In this document: positions 16,905 to 26,570 of the stretch, piece by piece
Layout: each line of letters opens with the position of its first letter
Numbering within the stretch: position 1 is the first letter of the stretch
Source of the DNA: an uncultured Candidatus Melainabacteria bacterium
Lineage (GTDB): Bacteria; Cyanobacteriota; Vampirovibrionia; Gastranaerophilales; Gastranaerophilaceae
NCBI GenBank assembly: GCA_934754515.1
Contig: CAKVIG010000008.1
Span: 1 to 64,000, forward strand
Length of the DNA: 64,000 bases
Direction: 5' to 3'
Translations under genes and position numbers: made by a program
Notes under the pieces: generated by a model
Told to the model about the DNA's origin: nothing
The model's input: only the letters and a program-made list of their open reading frames with translations
Databases searched by the model: none

Positions 16905-17052
16905 GTATAAAAGCCGTGAGTTTTCACAGGCTTAGTCGGGCTGAGTTAAATTTTGATTTAATTCAGTCACAGGAGAAACTGTGCTTTTTTAGGAGTACAG
17001 GGATTAATAAAAATAAAAAACGAGTAACATAGAAGGCTGCGCAAGGATAGCG
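16905..17052 (+). promoter_or_regulatory. Structured leader upstream of flagellin with a terminator-like hairpin
   Basis: Three consecutive hairpins can be drawn: AGCCGTGA/TCACAGGCT (about 16910-16933), GAGTTAAA/TTTAATTC (about 16942-16964) and CACAG/CTGTG followed by CTTTTTT (16968-16990). A further hairpin CTGCGC/GCGCAG lies at about 17034-17052, before the flagellin ribosome-binding site. The third hairpin looks like an intrinsic terminator, so the segment may be an attenuating leader or the end of a small RNA. It does not match the c-di-GMP riboswitch consensus. Confidence 0.4.
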
Positions 17053-17093
17053 CAGTAAAGTACGTATCGAGAGAAGAGAAAGGAGATCCAACT

Positions 17094-18149
17094 ATGACAC
17101 TCACAATCAACACAAACATTTCGTCACTTATCACTCAAAGAAACTTGAACAATGCGACGAACAGCTTGAACAAATCTATAGAACGTATGAGTACGGGTTA
17201 TAAGATTAACCAAGCAAAAGACAACGCTGCAGGATATTCAATTTCCAACATGTGGGAAACACAAATTGGAACATTGGATGTAGCTGCTGACAACGCTGCC
17301 ACCGGCGCAGACTTATTAACAACTGCAGAACAAAGTTACGGTTTACTTACTGATCACTTACAACGTATCAGAGATTTGACCGAACAAGCTGCTAACGGAA
17401 CTTATGGTTCTTCATCTTTAAAAGCGATTCAATCAGAAGTTTACGCAAGATTACAAGAAATCGACCGTATTGCTGCTAACTCTGAATTTAACGGCATTAA
17501 ATTAATGTCATACATTTCAGATGGTAATCCAAAAGGTACCGGATTAACAAGTAACGGTATCAACCTTCAAGTAGGACTTTACGCAGATACTAACAGTGTA
17601 ATTAACTTAGATTCTTCATTATTTACAAGCGCAAAAGTAAGTGGACTGTTTAATGCTAAAATGGCATCTACTACGTCATATACACTTAATGATAAGGGTG
17701 ACAAAGTTCCTCACACTGTAACATTAGATCAAGCACTTCAAGCTGGTGGTGGCTCTGTTGCGGCACTTAATACTCAAGATGGTTTAAGAGCATTCGCAGC
17801 AGTTTGCAGTGGCTTAAAATATGACAGCGCAAAAGAAACTTATTCATTATTATCAGATAAGACAAGTGATTTTGGTGCTTCTGTAATGTTAGGTTTTATC
17901 GACAATGCGATGGATGAAATTTCAAGAAGAACAACTGCAATCGGTGCTGCTCAAAACAGAGTAGAATCAGCTGTAAGTGCAATTGATGTTCAATCTCAAA
18001 ACTTGACGTCATCATTATCTACACTTAGAGATACTGATGTAGCTTCTGAATCTTCAAACTATATTCAAGCGCAAATCTTGCAACAAGCATCTGCTACATT
18101 GTTAGCAACAGCTAACCAAACTCCAAGTATCGCATTGAACTTAATTTAA
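17094..18149 (+). CDS. fliC: Flagellin
   Basis: 351 residues. The N-terminal D0/D1 region starts MTLTINTNISSLITQRNLN and includes LQRIRDLTEQAANG (about residues 89-102), the stretch that in other flagellins is seen by TLR5. The C-terminal D1/D0 region holds IGAAQNRVESAV, DTDVASESSNYIQAQILQQAS and ends ALNLI. The variable middle (about 145-250) is short, so the filament has little D2/D3 decoration. AAAGGAGA precedes the ATG. A strong terminator follows, so it is transcribed alone. A sigma28 promoter was sought but not found convincingly. The FlhB gene lies downstream on the opposite strand. Confidence 0.95.
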   Translation: MTLTINTNISSLITQRNLNNATNSLNKSIERMSTGYKINQAKDNAAGYSISNMWETQIGTLDVAADNAATGADLLTTAEQSYGLLTDHLQRIRDLTEQAANGTYGSSSLKAIQSEVYARLQEIDRIAANSEFNGIKLMSYISDGNPKGTGLTSNGINLQVGLYADTNSVINLDSSLFTSAKVSGLFNAKMASTTSYTLNDKGDKVPHTVTLDQALQAGGGSVAALNTQDGLRAFAAVCSGLKYDSAKETYSLLSDKTSDFGASVMLGFIDNAMDEISRRTTAIGAAQNRVESAVSAIDVQSQNLTSSLSTLRDTDVASESSNYIQAQILQQASATLLATANQTPSIALNLI

Positions 18150-18212
18150 GGTCAGGTGATATATGGATAAAACTTATTATTCGTGTAAGTTTGTTGGTTA
18201 GGGTATTTTACG

Positions 18213-18245
18213 GAAGCGACTTTTTTCAAAGTCGCTTCTTTTTTA
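18213..18245. terminator. Intrinsic terminator between flagellin and flhB (convergent)
   Basis: GAAGCGAC/GTCGCTTC extended by AAA/TTT, with a T-run on the plus strand. Confidence 0.85.
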
Positions 18246-18260
18246 CTTCTTTAAAAAAAA

Positions 18261-19343
18261 TTATTCTTCACCGTTTTTTTGCTTGAATACGTAAGCCAAA
18301 ATTTCAGCTACTGCAACATACATGTCAGAAGGGATTACTCCGTCTATCGGTACATTGTTGTATAAAGTTCTTGCAACAGGTCTGTTTTCAACAATAGGCA
18401 CATTATTTTCTTTAGCAATTTCTCTAATTTGAAATGCTACGTAGTCTACACCTTTTGCAACCACAATAGGAGCCGGAGCTTTTGTTTTATCATATTTAAT
18501 TGCTACTGCGTAATGAGTAGGGTTAGTTACAACAACATCTGCTTGAGGAACAGAAGACATCATTCTTTGACGAGCCATTTGCATTTGAATTGATTTAATT
18601 CTCGCCTTAATTTTAGGATCCCCTTCTGTATCTTTATGCTCGTCTTTTACCTCTTGTTTAGTCATTTTAATTGACTTTTCATATTCGTAAGTTTGGTATT
18701 TTTTATCAAGATAACCCAAAACAAGCATCGCAAGACACATGTTTATAATCATATTTATTAAAACGGATACAATGATGTTTAGTGCAATAGGGAATTCTAG
18801 ACCTACAAGACCAAGCAAATCACCTTTTCTGCTATTAACAGCTGAATAACCGCATGCCGCAACAACAACAATTTTAAGAATAGATTTTGCAAACTCTACC
18901 ATTGAACGCGGTTCAAACGGGTTAAACATACGTTTTGCGTTCTGTAACATTCTTTGCGGAGAAAGATTTTCCAAATTAAATTTTACTTTTTCTAATGCAA
19001 AAACCTGTCCTACATCAAGTCTGATAATAAGAATTGATGCTATTAACAAAAGAACAAAAAATGGCAAAACAATTAATGCGGTATAGTGAAAATACGGTAG
19101 AAGAAGTCCCATTATATTATCGACACTAAAACTGTTAGGATTTAGATGTGAAAAAGTTTCACGCATCATATTTTGTATAGTGTCAATCATGTTTTTAGCA
19201 AAAACGCCAAGCAAAGCTATGCCTGCAACCATTACCAGTGCGGCATCCATATCCCTGCTTTTAGCAACGTTCCCACGTTCCCGCTCTTTCGTTCGCCGTC
19301 GGGTGGTGGCTTCTTCGGTTTTTTCTGCTGCTTCGTTTCCCAT
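18261..19343 (-). CDS. flhB: Flagellar export-gate protein FlhB
   Basis: 360 residues from the ATG at 19343 (MGNEAAEKTEEATTRRR), which matches the usual FlhB N-terminus; the frame extends to 19379 but would then overlap the divergent gene. About four membrane segments lie in residues 35-225. The cytoplasmic domain begins SIKMTKQEVKDEHKDTEGDP and contains the autocleavage site NPTH (VVTNPTHYAVAIKYD). FlhB switches the flagellar type III exporter from rod/hook to filament substrates. No other flagellar export-gate gene adjoins it, so the flagellar genes are scattered here. It converges on flagellin. Confidence 0.95.
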   Translation of the reverse strand: MGNEAAEKTEEATTRRRTKERERGNVAKSRDMDAALVMVAGIALLGVFAKNMIDTIQNMMRETFSHLNPNSFSVDNIMGLLLPYFHYTALIVLPFFVLLLIASILIIRLDVGQVFALEKVKFNLENLSPQRMLQNAKRMFNPFEPRSMVEFAKSILKIVVVAACGYSAVNSRKGDLLGLVGLEFPIALNIIVSVLINMIINMCLAMLVLGYLDKKYQTYEYEKSIKMTKQEVKDEHKDTEGDPKIKARIKSIQMQMARQRMMSSVPQADVVVTNPTHYAVAIKYDKTKAPAPIVVAKGVDYVAFQIREIAKENNVPIVENRPVARTLYNNVPIDGVIPSDMYVAVAEILAYVFKQKNGEE

Positions 19344-19372
19344 CAATTTTATTTTAGCAAGGAAATACTTGC

Positions 19373-20104
19373 ATGGCAAAAGTGCAACAAATTTTCTCTG
19401 AAATAGTTTATTTATTGTATAATTCTTGTATGGTTAGATTATTTGATGGTAAAAATGTTACTAAGGTTTCGCACCTTATTTTTAGGGTATTAAAGATTCA
19501 GGAGCTTTTCACAAGGATTATTGAAGTTAATAATCCTGACAAAATGCCTTGTATTTATGCGATGTGGCATGCGCATCAGTTCTGTGTTCACGGTATAAGA
19601 CACCGCTCAAAATTACATGTTCTTGTCAGTCGTTCTCGCGATGGTGAAATTATTGCAGACGTAGTTGAACGTTGGGGCTTTAAAACAGTTCGCGGTTCTA
19701 AGGGTAAAAAAGGCGCAGTAGAAGCTACTATGCAAATGATTTCTATTCTAAAATCAGGTGAAAATTGTGCAATGATGGTTGATGGTCCTAAAGGCCCTGC
19801 AAGGGTTGTTAAAGATGGCATAATTAAGATTGCCAAAATGGCAGGTGTTCCAATTGTGCCTGTTTATTGGTATTCAAAGAATTTTACTTTCGCAAAGTTC
19901 CCTTCTTGGGATGAAATGCGCTCGCCAATTTTTGCAACAAATTTGATTAATCTGTATGGTGAGCCGATTTATGTTCCGCAAGATGGTGATGAAAACACAG
20001 AAGAGGAAGCAAGACAAAAGTTACAACAAAGTTTGGAACAATTAGAAAAAGACGCGCCAAAAGCGTTTGATGAGGTATATCAATTCGGATTATGGAAAAA
20101 ATAA
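19373..20104 (+). CDS. DUF374-type lysophospholipid acyltransferase family protein
   Basis: 243 residues. It matches the DUF374 branch of the acyltransferase superfamily: MWHAHQFCVHG (catalytic His/Asp-like block), HVLVSRSRDGEIIADVVERWGF, VRGSKGKKGA, MMVDGPKGPARVVKDGIIKIAK and VPIVPVYWYS. Members acylate lipids or lipid A precursors at the membrane. The ATG at 19373 has AAGGAA at suitable spacing; the ATG at 19430 is an alternative, with TATAAT (19418-19423) placed for a leaderless message. It overlaps the next gene by 13 bases and is first in a plus-strand run. Confidence 0.82.
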   Translation: MAKVQQIFSEIVYLLYNSCMVRLFDGKNVTKVSHLIFRVLKIQELFTRIIEVNNPDKMPCIYAMWHAHQFCVHGIRHRSKLHVLVSRSRDGEIIADVVERWGFKTVRGSKGKKGAVEATMQMISILKSGENCAMMVDGPKGPARVVKDGIIKIAKMAGVPIVPVYWYSKNFTFAKFPSWDEMRSPIFATNLINLYGEPIYVPQDGDENTEEEARQKLQQSLEQLEKDAPKAFDEVYQFGLWKK

Positions 20105-20907
20105 AACTTCTTGCAATTCAAATGGAATCTGCAATCGGGGATGTGGCTTTAAACATAGAAACAGTTAAAAATTTATTGAAAGCGAATTTGGACAAATATG
20201 GCAATGTTGATTTCGTCTTTTTGCCTGAATTATGGACTGTAGGTTGGGATTGTCCGTCATTTCCTGCTAGCGCGGAAGTTTTGGATGAATCTAAAGCCGT
20301 TAAGATGCTGCAAGAAATTGCAAAAGCATACAATGTAAATGTTATTGGCGGAAGTTTTGTTGAAAAGCAAGGCGACAAGCTTTTTAACACTTGCCCTGTT
20401 ATAAACCGTAAAGGTGAATTGGTTTGCACATACAATAAAAATCATCTTTATTCCTATAATGGCGATACGGAAAATCAATATATAACAGTTGGTTCAAATC
20501 CTGTTATGGTGGAACTAGACGGCGTAAAAATCGGGCTAACAATTTGCTATGACATTCGTTTTCCTGAAATTTATCGAGCATATAGAATCGCAGGTGCTGA
20601 TTTGTTGGTAAATATGGCAGCATGGCCAAAATCAAGAAAAACTCATTGGGATACATTAACAAGAGCAAGAGCGATTGAAAATCAAACTTTTATGGTGGCA
20701 TTGACTCAAACCGGACTTTTAGCTGACGGAGTGGAAAATCTTGGTCACTCTTTAATTTATGACTATGAAGGTAAAATTTTGGATGAAATTGAAGAAATAG
20801 AAGGTGGAGTTTACGCTGAAATTGATTTAAAAGAAATGTATGATTTTAGAGCAAACTGCCCAAGCATAAACGATATTAAAGACTCGTATGAGGTTATAAA
20901 AAAATGA
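20092..20907 (+). CDS. Carbon-nitrogen hydrolase (nitrilase superfamily, omega-amidase-like)
   Basis: 271 residues, one nitrilase domain. The catalytic triad can be read: E46 in FLPELW, K116 in YNKNHLY and C152 in TICYDIRFPE. The sequences after the Cys (DIRFPEIYR, AAWPKSRKTHW, RARAIENQTF) place it near YafV/omega-amidase and Nit2, which hydrolyse alpha-ketoglutaramate and related amides. Substrate assignment is inference. It overlaps the acyltransferase gene upstream by 13 bases and dacB by 4 (ATGA), so the three are probably one operon. Confidence 0.9.
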   Translation: MEKIKLLAIQMESAIGDVALNIETVKNLLKANLDKYGNVDFVFLPELWTVGWDCPSFPASAEVLDESKAVKMLQEIAKAYNVNVIGGSFVEKQGDKLFNTCPVINRKGELVCTYNKNHLYSYNGDTENQYITVGSNPVMVELDGVKIGLTICYDIRFPEIYRAYRIAGADLLVNMAAWPKSRKTHWDTLTRARAIENQTFMVALTQTGLLADGVENLGHSLIYDYEGKILDEIEEIEGGVYAEIDLKEMYDFRANCPSINDIKDSYEVIKK

Positions 20908-22235
20908 AAAAAATTTTAGCGATATTAATGATGTTTGCGTTGACTCTCGGAGCAAACGCTAAAACAGCAGTAAAAAGAGATTTCTCAAGCGTAATTAATG
21001 AATCAGGAATTGAAAAAAATGCAATTTCAATTTCTATAAAGGATTTGAACAGTGGAAAACCTGTTTACGAATTAAATGAAAAAATGCTTATGCATCCTGC
21101 GTCAGTTCAAAAGCTTTTAACATTGCCTGCTGCAGTGGACGCTTTAGGTGAAGATTATGAATTTACAACAAAAATTTATAAGAGAAATTCGGGCTCTTTT
21201 GTCGTAAAGCTTGGTGCTGACCCGTATTTAACAAGTGACGATTTGAAGAAGCTTGTAAATAATGTCAATCTTGAAACCAAGCGAATCTATATTGACGACA
21301 GCATTTTGGAGAAAAAAGACTGGGGCGAAGGCTGGCAATGGGATGATGACTTGAATGTTCTTATGCCAAGATTTAATTCATATAATTTAGACAGAAATTT
21401 AATTAAAATAACGGTTATGCCGACAGTTGATGGTCAAGGCGCAACTATTATTAATCCGAGTAAGTATCCGCTAGTTTTCTTTAACCATGTTGTGACGGGT
21501 AAAGAAAACAATGTGAAGGTTTCAAGAGATAATTCCGTTTCAGCAAATACTTTGCTTCTAGAAGGCAGTGTAAACAAGCCTGTCACTTTGTACGTTCCGA
21601 CAAATAATTTAAAAAGATATTTTAATATCAAATTAACGAATGCTTTAGGCGATAAAAAAGTTTATTTGAAAGAAAATTTTATAGTTGATAAAGTTTCTGC
21701 AAACGATAAAGAATTAGACAAGATAGCCCATCCTATTTCCATTGCGATTGATGATGTTCTAAAAAACAGCAACAATATGGTTTCTGAAACAGTAGCGAAA
21801 CTTGCAGGCGGAAAAGCTTATAATGACAGAGGAACTGACATAAACGGGATTAAAGTTTTTAACGCATACTGTGAAAAACAAGGTTTAGATACTTCTAAAA
21901 TTCGCTTGACTGACGCTAGCGGTGTTTCTAAAAATAACTTAGTTACAACAGATTTTATTTCAGAATATTTGGTTAAGAATAAGGATAATACTGTGTTAGC
22001 TCGTTTGGCAACTCCTGGACAGGGAACTTTGACACATAGAATGTTACCTATAAAAGAAAACTTGAGAGCCAAAACTGGAACTTTGTCTGATACAAGTTCT
22101 ATTGCAGGATTTTTGACAACAAAACACGGTAACAAATACGCGTTTGCAATAATTATAAATGACACAACTTCAACAATTCCTGATATGAAAACGCTTGAAG
22201 ATTATTTGATTAGAGAAGCATTTTTGAGGTTGTAA
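20904..22235 (+). CDS. dacB: D-alanyl-D-alanine carboxypeptidase/endopeptidase (PBP4 type, S13)
   Basis: 443 residues with a signal peptide (1-19, ending GANA). All three penicillin-binding motifs are present: S67-V-Q-K70 in HPASVQKLLT, S289-N-N291 in LKNSNNMVSE, and K390-T-G392 in LRAKTGTLSD. It trims or cleaves murein peptides in the periplasm. The start overlaps the stop of the nitrilase gene (ATGA). It is a little shorter than E. coli DacB. Confidence 0.92.
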   Translation: MKKILAILMMFALTLGANAKTAVKRDFSSVINESGIEKNAISISIKDLNSGKPVYELNEKMLMHPASVQKLLTLPAAVDALGEDYEFTTKIYKRNSGSFVVKLGADPYLTSDDLKKLVNNVNLETKRIYIDDSILEKKDWGEGWQWDDDLNVLMPRFNSYNLDRNLIKITVMPTVDGQGATIINPSKYPLVFFNHVVTGKENNVKVSRDNSVSANTLLLEGSVNKPVTLYVPTNNLKRYFNIKLTNALGDKKVYLKENFIVDKVSANDKELDKIAHPISIAIDDVLKNSNNMVSETVAKLAGGKAYNDRGTDINGIKVFNAYCEKQGLDTSKIRLTDASGVSKNNLVTTDFISEYLVKNKDNTVLARLATPGQGTLTHRMLPIKENLRAKTGTLSDTSSIAGFLTTKHGNKYAFAIIINDTTSTIPDMKTLEDYLIREAFLRL

Positions 22236-22256
22236 GTTCTTCCATAGAGGACAAGC

Positions 22257-23105
22257 ATGTACCAAATAATCGGTGAATACTTAGAATATTTAGAATTGGA
22301 AAAAGGTCTTTCACAAAACACGATTGACGCTTATAGACGAGATTTGTCCGATTTTGCACAAAATATAGAAGATATTCATACGATTAACAGAATGAATATT
22401 AATGCTTACGTAAGAACTCTTAGAGAACGCAAATTAGCACCGACTAGTGTAATAAGAAAAGTTGCATCACTTCGAGGCTTTTTTAAATGGGCGACTTCAT
22501 CAGGAATTTTAGAAAAAAATCCTGCAGCAACTCTTGAACAGCCAAAAACTCCACAAAGACTACCCAAAGTTGTTTCTGTAAAGGAAATTGATGAAATGTT
22601 ACATAACAATTTGACTCCTTTAGAGCATGTCATGATGGAGCTTCTTTACAGTTGCGGTTTAAGAGTTTCAGAACTTGTTAATCTAAAACTCAATGATATA
22701 GATTTGAGCTCTAAATACATTCGCTGTTTTGGTAAAGGTTCTAAAGAGAGAATTATTCCGATTGGCGAGCAGGCAAAAACTGTGGTAAAAGAGTATTTCC
22801 CAACAAGAGAATTGCTTATAAAAAAATATAATTTGACGACTAAAAATCTTTTGATAAAAGATAACGGACATTTTGTCACAAGACAAGATGTTTACAATTT
22901 TATACATGCTCAAGGAAAATTAATTCACAAAAATATCTCGCCACACACATTAAGACATAGTTTCGCAACACACTTATTGGAAAACGGTGCAGACTTGAGA
23001 GTTGTTCAAGAACTCCTCGGACACAGCGATGTATCTACAACACAGCTTTATACACACATTAGTAAAAAGCGTTTAAAAGAAGTTTATTTTTCCATTAATA
23101 AATAG
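22257..23105 (+). CDS. xerD: Tyrosine recombinase XerD/XerC
   Basis: 282 residues, usual Xer length. The N-terminal SAM-like domain has YLELEKGLSQNTIDAYRRDL. The catalytic residues R136 (CGLRVSEL), K160, H230 and R233 (HTLRHSFATHLL), H256 (LLGHSDV) and Y265 (TTQLYTHI) are all present. It resolves chromosome dimers at dif. XerC and XerD cannot be told apart safely by eye; the N-terminus looks more like XerD. A GAGGA motif precedes the ATG. Confidence 0.88.
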   Translation: MYQIIGEYLEYLELEKGLSQNTIDAYRRDLSDFAQNIEDIHTINRMNINAYVRTLRERKLAPTSVIRKVASLRGFFKWATSSGILEKNPAATLEQPKTPQRLPKVVSVKEIDEMLHNNLTPLEHVMMELLYSCGLRVSELVNLKLNDIDLSSKYIRCFGKGSKERIIPIGEQAKTVVKEYFPTRELLIKKYNLTTKNLLIKDNGHFVTRQDVYNFIHAQGKLIHKNISPHTLRHSFATHLLENGADLRVVQELLGHSDVSTTQLYTHISKKRLKEVYFSINK

Positions 23106-23208
23106 TTTACAAAAATTAACAAAAGAACTTTACAAATTTGCACCATGCTTAATTTTATGTTAAATTCAACAATAGGAAGGGAATGTATCCCCAAATTGGT
23201 GAGGATTT

Positions 23209-23778
23209 ATGAAAAGCACAACACTTAGAAGATCAAATATTACCAGAGAAAAAGTTGCTATGCTTGAAGCTCTAAGCAAATACAATCGTGAACATCAGGA
23301 TGAAGATTTTTACAGAAAGCAAAGCAAGAATAGAGAATTGGATGCTCTTTGGCAATCTTTTGGCGTAAAGACTCAAAAGAACGAAAAAGCACCGCAAGTT
23401 TATTTTGTAACAGGTCTTATTGTTGGTGTAATTGTAACATTATTGATTACAACTTTCATAAGTCTTTTAATTAATGTATCAACTCCTAAAGATGATGTGG
23501 TAGCCCCTGTTGCACCTGCTTCTAAGAAAGTAGAAAGAGAGTCTAACGGAAGATTTTCATTTATTCCATCAGATTCTTCTGCAAAAAAAGTTACTCCAGC
23601 AGTTTCTTTAAATGAAGAATACACTGTAAAAGAAGGCGACACATTAGAAAGTATTGTTATTAGATTTTACGGCTCATTTGACATGGATAAAGTTGCAAGA
23701 ATTCAAGAAGCTAATAAAATGGCTAACCCTAACGCTTTATCAATCGGTCAAAAGCTTGTTATTCCAATGAATCAATAA
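23209..23778 (+). CDS. Single-pass membrane protein with C-terminal LysM domain
   Basis: 189 residues. A cytoplasmic part of about 63 residues is followed by one membrane segment (VYFVTGLIVGVIVTLLITTF, about 65-90), a Pro/Ser linker and one LysM domain at the end (YTVKEGDTLESIVIRFYG ... NPNALSIGQKLVIP). LysM binds peptidoglycan, so it probably links the inner membrane to the wall. GTGAGGA precedes the ATG. radA follows after three bases, suggesting one transcript. No catalytic domain is present. Confidence 0.82.
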   Translation: MKSTTLRRSNITREKVAMLEALSKYNREHQDEDFYRKQSKNRELDALWQSFGVKTQKNEKAPQVYFVTGLIVGVIVTLLITTFISLLINVSTPKDDVVAPVAPASKKVERESNGRFSFIPSDSSAKKVTPAVSLNEEYTVKEGDTLESIVIRFYGSFDMDKVARIQEANKMANPNALSIGQKLVIPMNQ

Positions 23779-23781
23779 TTT

Positions 23782-25146
23782 ATGGCAAAAGTTAAATCAA
23801 AATATGTATGCCAAAATTGCGGATACGAAACCGCCGGTTATTTAGGAAAATGTCCTGAATGCGGCAGTTGGGGTTCGTTTGTAGAAGAGCTTTCTACTCC
23901 TGTTGAGAAGAAAACGGAGATAGAAGTTTTTGACACAACTCCGCCAATGACGTTGGATGAGATTGAAATGAATTCAGAAATTAGAATGAGTACTAATATT
24001 TCTGAATTTGATAGAGTGCTTGGTGGAGGTATTGTTCAAGGTTCTTTGGTACTGATTGCAGGTGACCCGGGAATTGGTAAGTCTACAATTCTCTTACAAA
24101 CATCAGGCGAATTGTGCAAAACCGGCAAAAAGGTTTTATATATTTCAGCTGAAGAATCCGCAAGCCAAATTAAATTGAGAGCTGAAAGATTGGGTGTAAA
24201 ATCTAACACATTGTTTATTTACCCTCAAACGAATTTAGAGCTTATAAAAAAACATATTGAGAGCATGAAGCCTGACTTAGTGATTGTTGATAGTATTCAA
24301 GCGATTTATACATCCATGATTCAGAGTTCTGCTGGTAGTGTTTCGCAAATTAGGGAATGCTGTAACATGCTTATGCATATTGCGAAATCTCAAAATATTT
24401 CAATTATAGTAATCGGGCATGTTACAAAAGAAGGTAATATAGCAGGACCTAAAGTTTTGGAACACATGGTTGATACCGTTATACAATTTGAAGGTGATAA
24501 AACAAAGACTTATAGAATTTTACGCTCTATTAAAAATCGTTTTGGGAATACTTCAGAAGTAGGCATTTTTGAAATGAGTGCATCAGGATTGACAGAAGTT
24601 GTCAATCCGAGTGAGTTGTTTTTAAAAGAATACAATCAAACCCAAACCCCCGGAAGTACGATTATTGTAACAAGCGAGGGCACTCGTCCGCTTTTAGTTG
24701 AAATACAAGCATTGGTTGGAACAACTCCGTATCCCGCTCCTAGAAGAATTGCAAACGGCGTTGACACGGGGCGTGTGTTGCAGATATTGGCGGTTTTAGA
24801 AAAAAGAATCGGTTTAAACTTATCAAAACAGGATGTTTATGTTAACGTTATCGGCGGGATAGATGTAAACGAACCTGCTGCTGATTTGGGTATTGCTTTA
24901 GCAATAGTCACTTGTGTTAGAGATGTTGTGTTTGACCCTGAAACTGCAATTATCGGTGAAATTGGTTTGTCCGGAGAGATAAGAGCCGTTAATCATATAG
25001 AAAAAAGAATTAATGAAGCACAGAAATTAGGGTTCAAGAGGATTATTATTCCTGAATCTAATGACGTACAAGATGAGTTTAAAGGTATCCAAATAATAAA
25101 AGTTAAGAGAATATTAGAAGCGATTACCAGAGGCATAAAACATTAA
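23782..25146 (+). CDS. radA: DNA repair protein RadA
   Basis: 454 residues. N-terminal zinc finger C10-x2-C13 ... C24-x2-C27 (CQNCGY, CPECGSW). Walker A GDPGIGKST at 94-102, the RadA-specific KNRFG motif near residue 250, and a C-terminal Lon-protease-like domain (GGIDVNEPAADLGIALAI). RadA drives branch migration in recombination repair. It converges on the radical SAM gene, with five bases between the stops. Confidence 0.96.
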   Translation: MAKVKSKYVCQNCGYETAGYLGKCPECGSWGSFVEELSTPVEKKTEIEVFDTTPPMTLDEIEMNSEIRMSTNISEFDRVLGGGIVQGSLVLIAGDPGIGKSTILLQTSGELCKTGKKVLYISAEESASQIKLRAERLGVKSNTLFIYPQTNLELIKKHIESMKPDLVIVDSIQAIYTSMIQSSAGSVSQIRECCNMLMHIAKSQNISIIVIGHVTKEGNIAGPKVLEHMVDTVIQFEGDKTKTYRILRSIKNRFGNTSEVGIFEMSASGLTEVVNPSELFLKEYNQTQTPGSTIIVTSEGTRPLLVEIQALVGTTPYPAPRRIANGVDTGRVLQILAVLEKRIGLNLSKQDVYVNVIGGIDVNEPAADLGIALAIVTCVRDVVFDPETAIIGEIGLSGEIRAVNHIEKRINEAQKLGFKRIIIPESNDVQDEFKGIQIIKVKRILEAITRGIKH

Positions 25147-25151
25147 TAAAA

Positions 25152-26567
25152 TTATTTTTTTAACAATAAATTCATGCCGGCTATAAAATAATTTTTAACT
25201 TCAGCAAAACTTCTTAAAGACAAAAGCGTTTTTAATATAAATTTCGGACGTAAATAAAAACGTTTCACAGCTTGTTTATGAAGTTCAAAAATTCGTTCTT
25301 TACTCAAATGCTCTGAACGCACAACAGGCTCATAATAGGCACTTCTAAAATCCAAGTTGCCCTCAACTAATTTGTTTAGCATTGCATAAGCAAAATATTT
25401 TGTTCCGGGAAGCGGAGTTGCTGTATAAAAACTGATAAAATTGCTATCAAGTTCAATCGCGAATTTAATTGTTTCTTCAACAGTTTCTTCTGTTTCCCAA
25501 GGAAGTCCGATTACATAATAATTATAAATTTTAATCTTATTTTTCTTAAGAATCTTTACGGTGTTTCTAATATCATCAAGCGTAATTTTCTTTCCGATAT
25601 TATCCAGTATCTTTTGAGAACCGCTTTCAACTCCGATACTTACAAGATGACAGCCTGATTTGTACATCATTTTTGCCATCTCATCATCCATTGTGTCTGC
25701 TCTTGTATTGGATGACCAAGTGATTTTTAAACCGCTTTCAATAATTTTTTGGCAAAGTTCTAACGTCCATTCTCTATCAAGGTTGAAAATATCAGACCAA
25801 AACAGAAAATTTCTAATATTGTATTTTTCAACACACTCTTTTAATTCAGCAACAATATTTTCAGGCGAACGTTTTCTGACTTTCGTGCCTGAAACGGGAG
25901 TTGCCAAACAGAAAAAGCAATGAAACGGACAACCGCGTGCAACTTTTATAACAGCTTGTACTTTACCGTTATCAGGACGTCTGTAAATCGAATTGTCGAC
26001 TAAATGTCTTGCAGGAAACGGCAATGCGTCCAAATTTTCATTAAAAGGTCTTTTTTCGGTTTTTACGGGCTGGAAATTCTCTCTGTAACAAATTCCCAAA
26101 ATCTCGTTATCAGGAACTCCATCTAAGATATCTTTCAGCGTTAATTCGGCTTCTCCGATTATTACATAATCAATAAACGGATTTTCGTAAATGGTATTGA
26201 TGTTATAAGTTAAAAACGGTGCGCCTTTAACAATTGTGCAAATGTTTGGAACAATCTCTTTTGCGTGCTGTACAGCCATCATATCAGATTTAAAAGCAGG
26301 TGTTGCAATGTTTGCAACTAAATAATTCGGTTGAAATTCTTTTAAATCCGCCTCAAAATTCCCGCCTTGACTGTAATCTCGAATAATTGCTTCAAATCCG
26401 CAAGCTTCTGCAATTGAAGCCAAATACATTAAATCCGTAGGAGGCAGTGGAGGTATAACCAACAATTCTTTTGTCGGTTGTTGACATCTGTCTTCCCTGT
26501 TTATTACTGGAGAAGGCGGGTATATTAATAAAACCCGCCCCTTCTTATTTTGATTTTCTAAAACCAT
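25152..26567 (-). CDS. Radical SAM protein with N-terminal B12-binding domain
   Basis: 471 residues. The N-terminal half resembles a cobalamin-binding fold (VLLIYPPSP, then a Rossmann-like region to about 160, VIIGEAE). The radical SAM cluster motif is C213-x3-C217-x2-C220 in ARGCPFHCFFC. Later features NTRADTMDDEMAKMMYKSGCH, VGVESGSQKILDNIGK and YYVIGLPWETEETV are typical of BchE/HpnJ-like class B enzymes, which do methylations or ring chemistry. The substrate is unknown. It begins three bases after the MFS gene stops on the same strand, implying co-transcription. Its possible B12 need is of interest given the riboswitch at 55.9 kb. Confidence 0.87.
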   Translation of the reverse strand: MVLENQNKKGRVLLIYPPSPVINREDRCQQPTKELLVIPPLPPTDLMYLASIAEACGFEAIIRDYSQGGNFEADLKEFQPNYLVANIATPAFKSDMMAVQHAKEIVPNICTIVKGAPFLTYNINTIYENPFIDYVIIGEAELTLKDILDGVPDNEILGICYRENFQPVKTEKRPFNENLDALPFPARHLVDNSIYRRPDNGKVQAVIKVARGCPFHCFFCLATPVSGTKVRKRSPENIVAELKECVEKYNIRNFLFWSDIFNLDREWTLELCQKIIESGLKITWSSNTRADTMDDEMAKMMYKSGCHLVSIGVESGSQKILDNIGKKITLDDIRNTVKILKKNKIKIYNYYVIGLPWETEETVEETIKFAIELDSNFISFYTATPLPGTKYFAYAMLNKLVEGNLDFRSAYYEPVVRSEHLSKERIFELHKQAVKRFYLRPKFILKTLLSLRSFAEVKNYFIAGMNLLLKK

Positions 26568-26570
26568 TTA

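Noticed and set aside
16787..17032. 81-residue ORF upstream of flagellin
   Set aside because: It is built from family B repeats and the leader hairpins.
16905..17090. c-di-GMP-I riboswitch before flagellin
   Set aside because: The conserved core of that class is not present.
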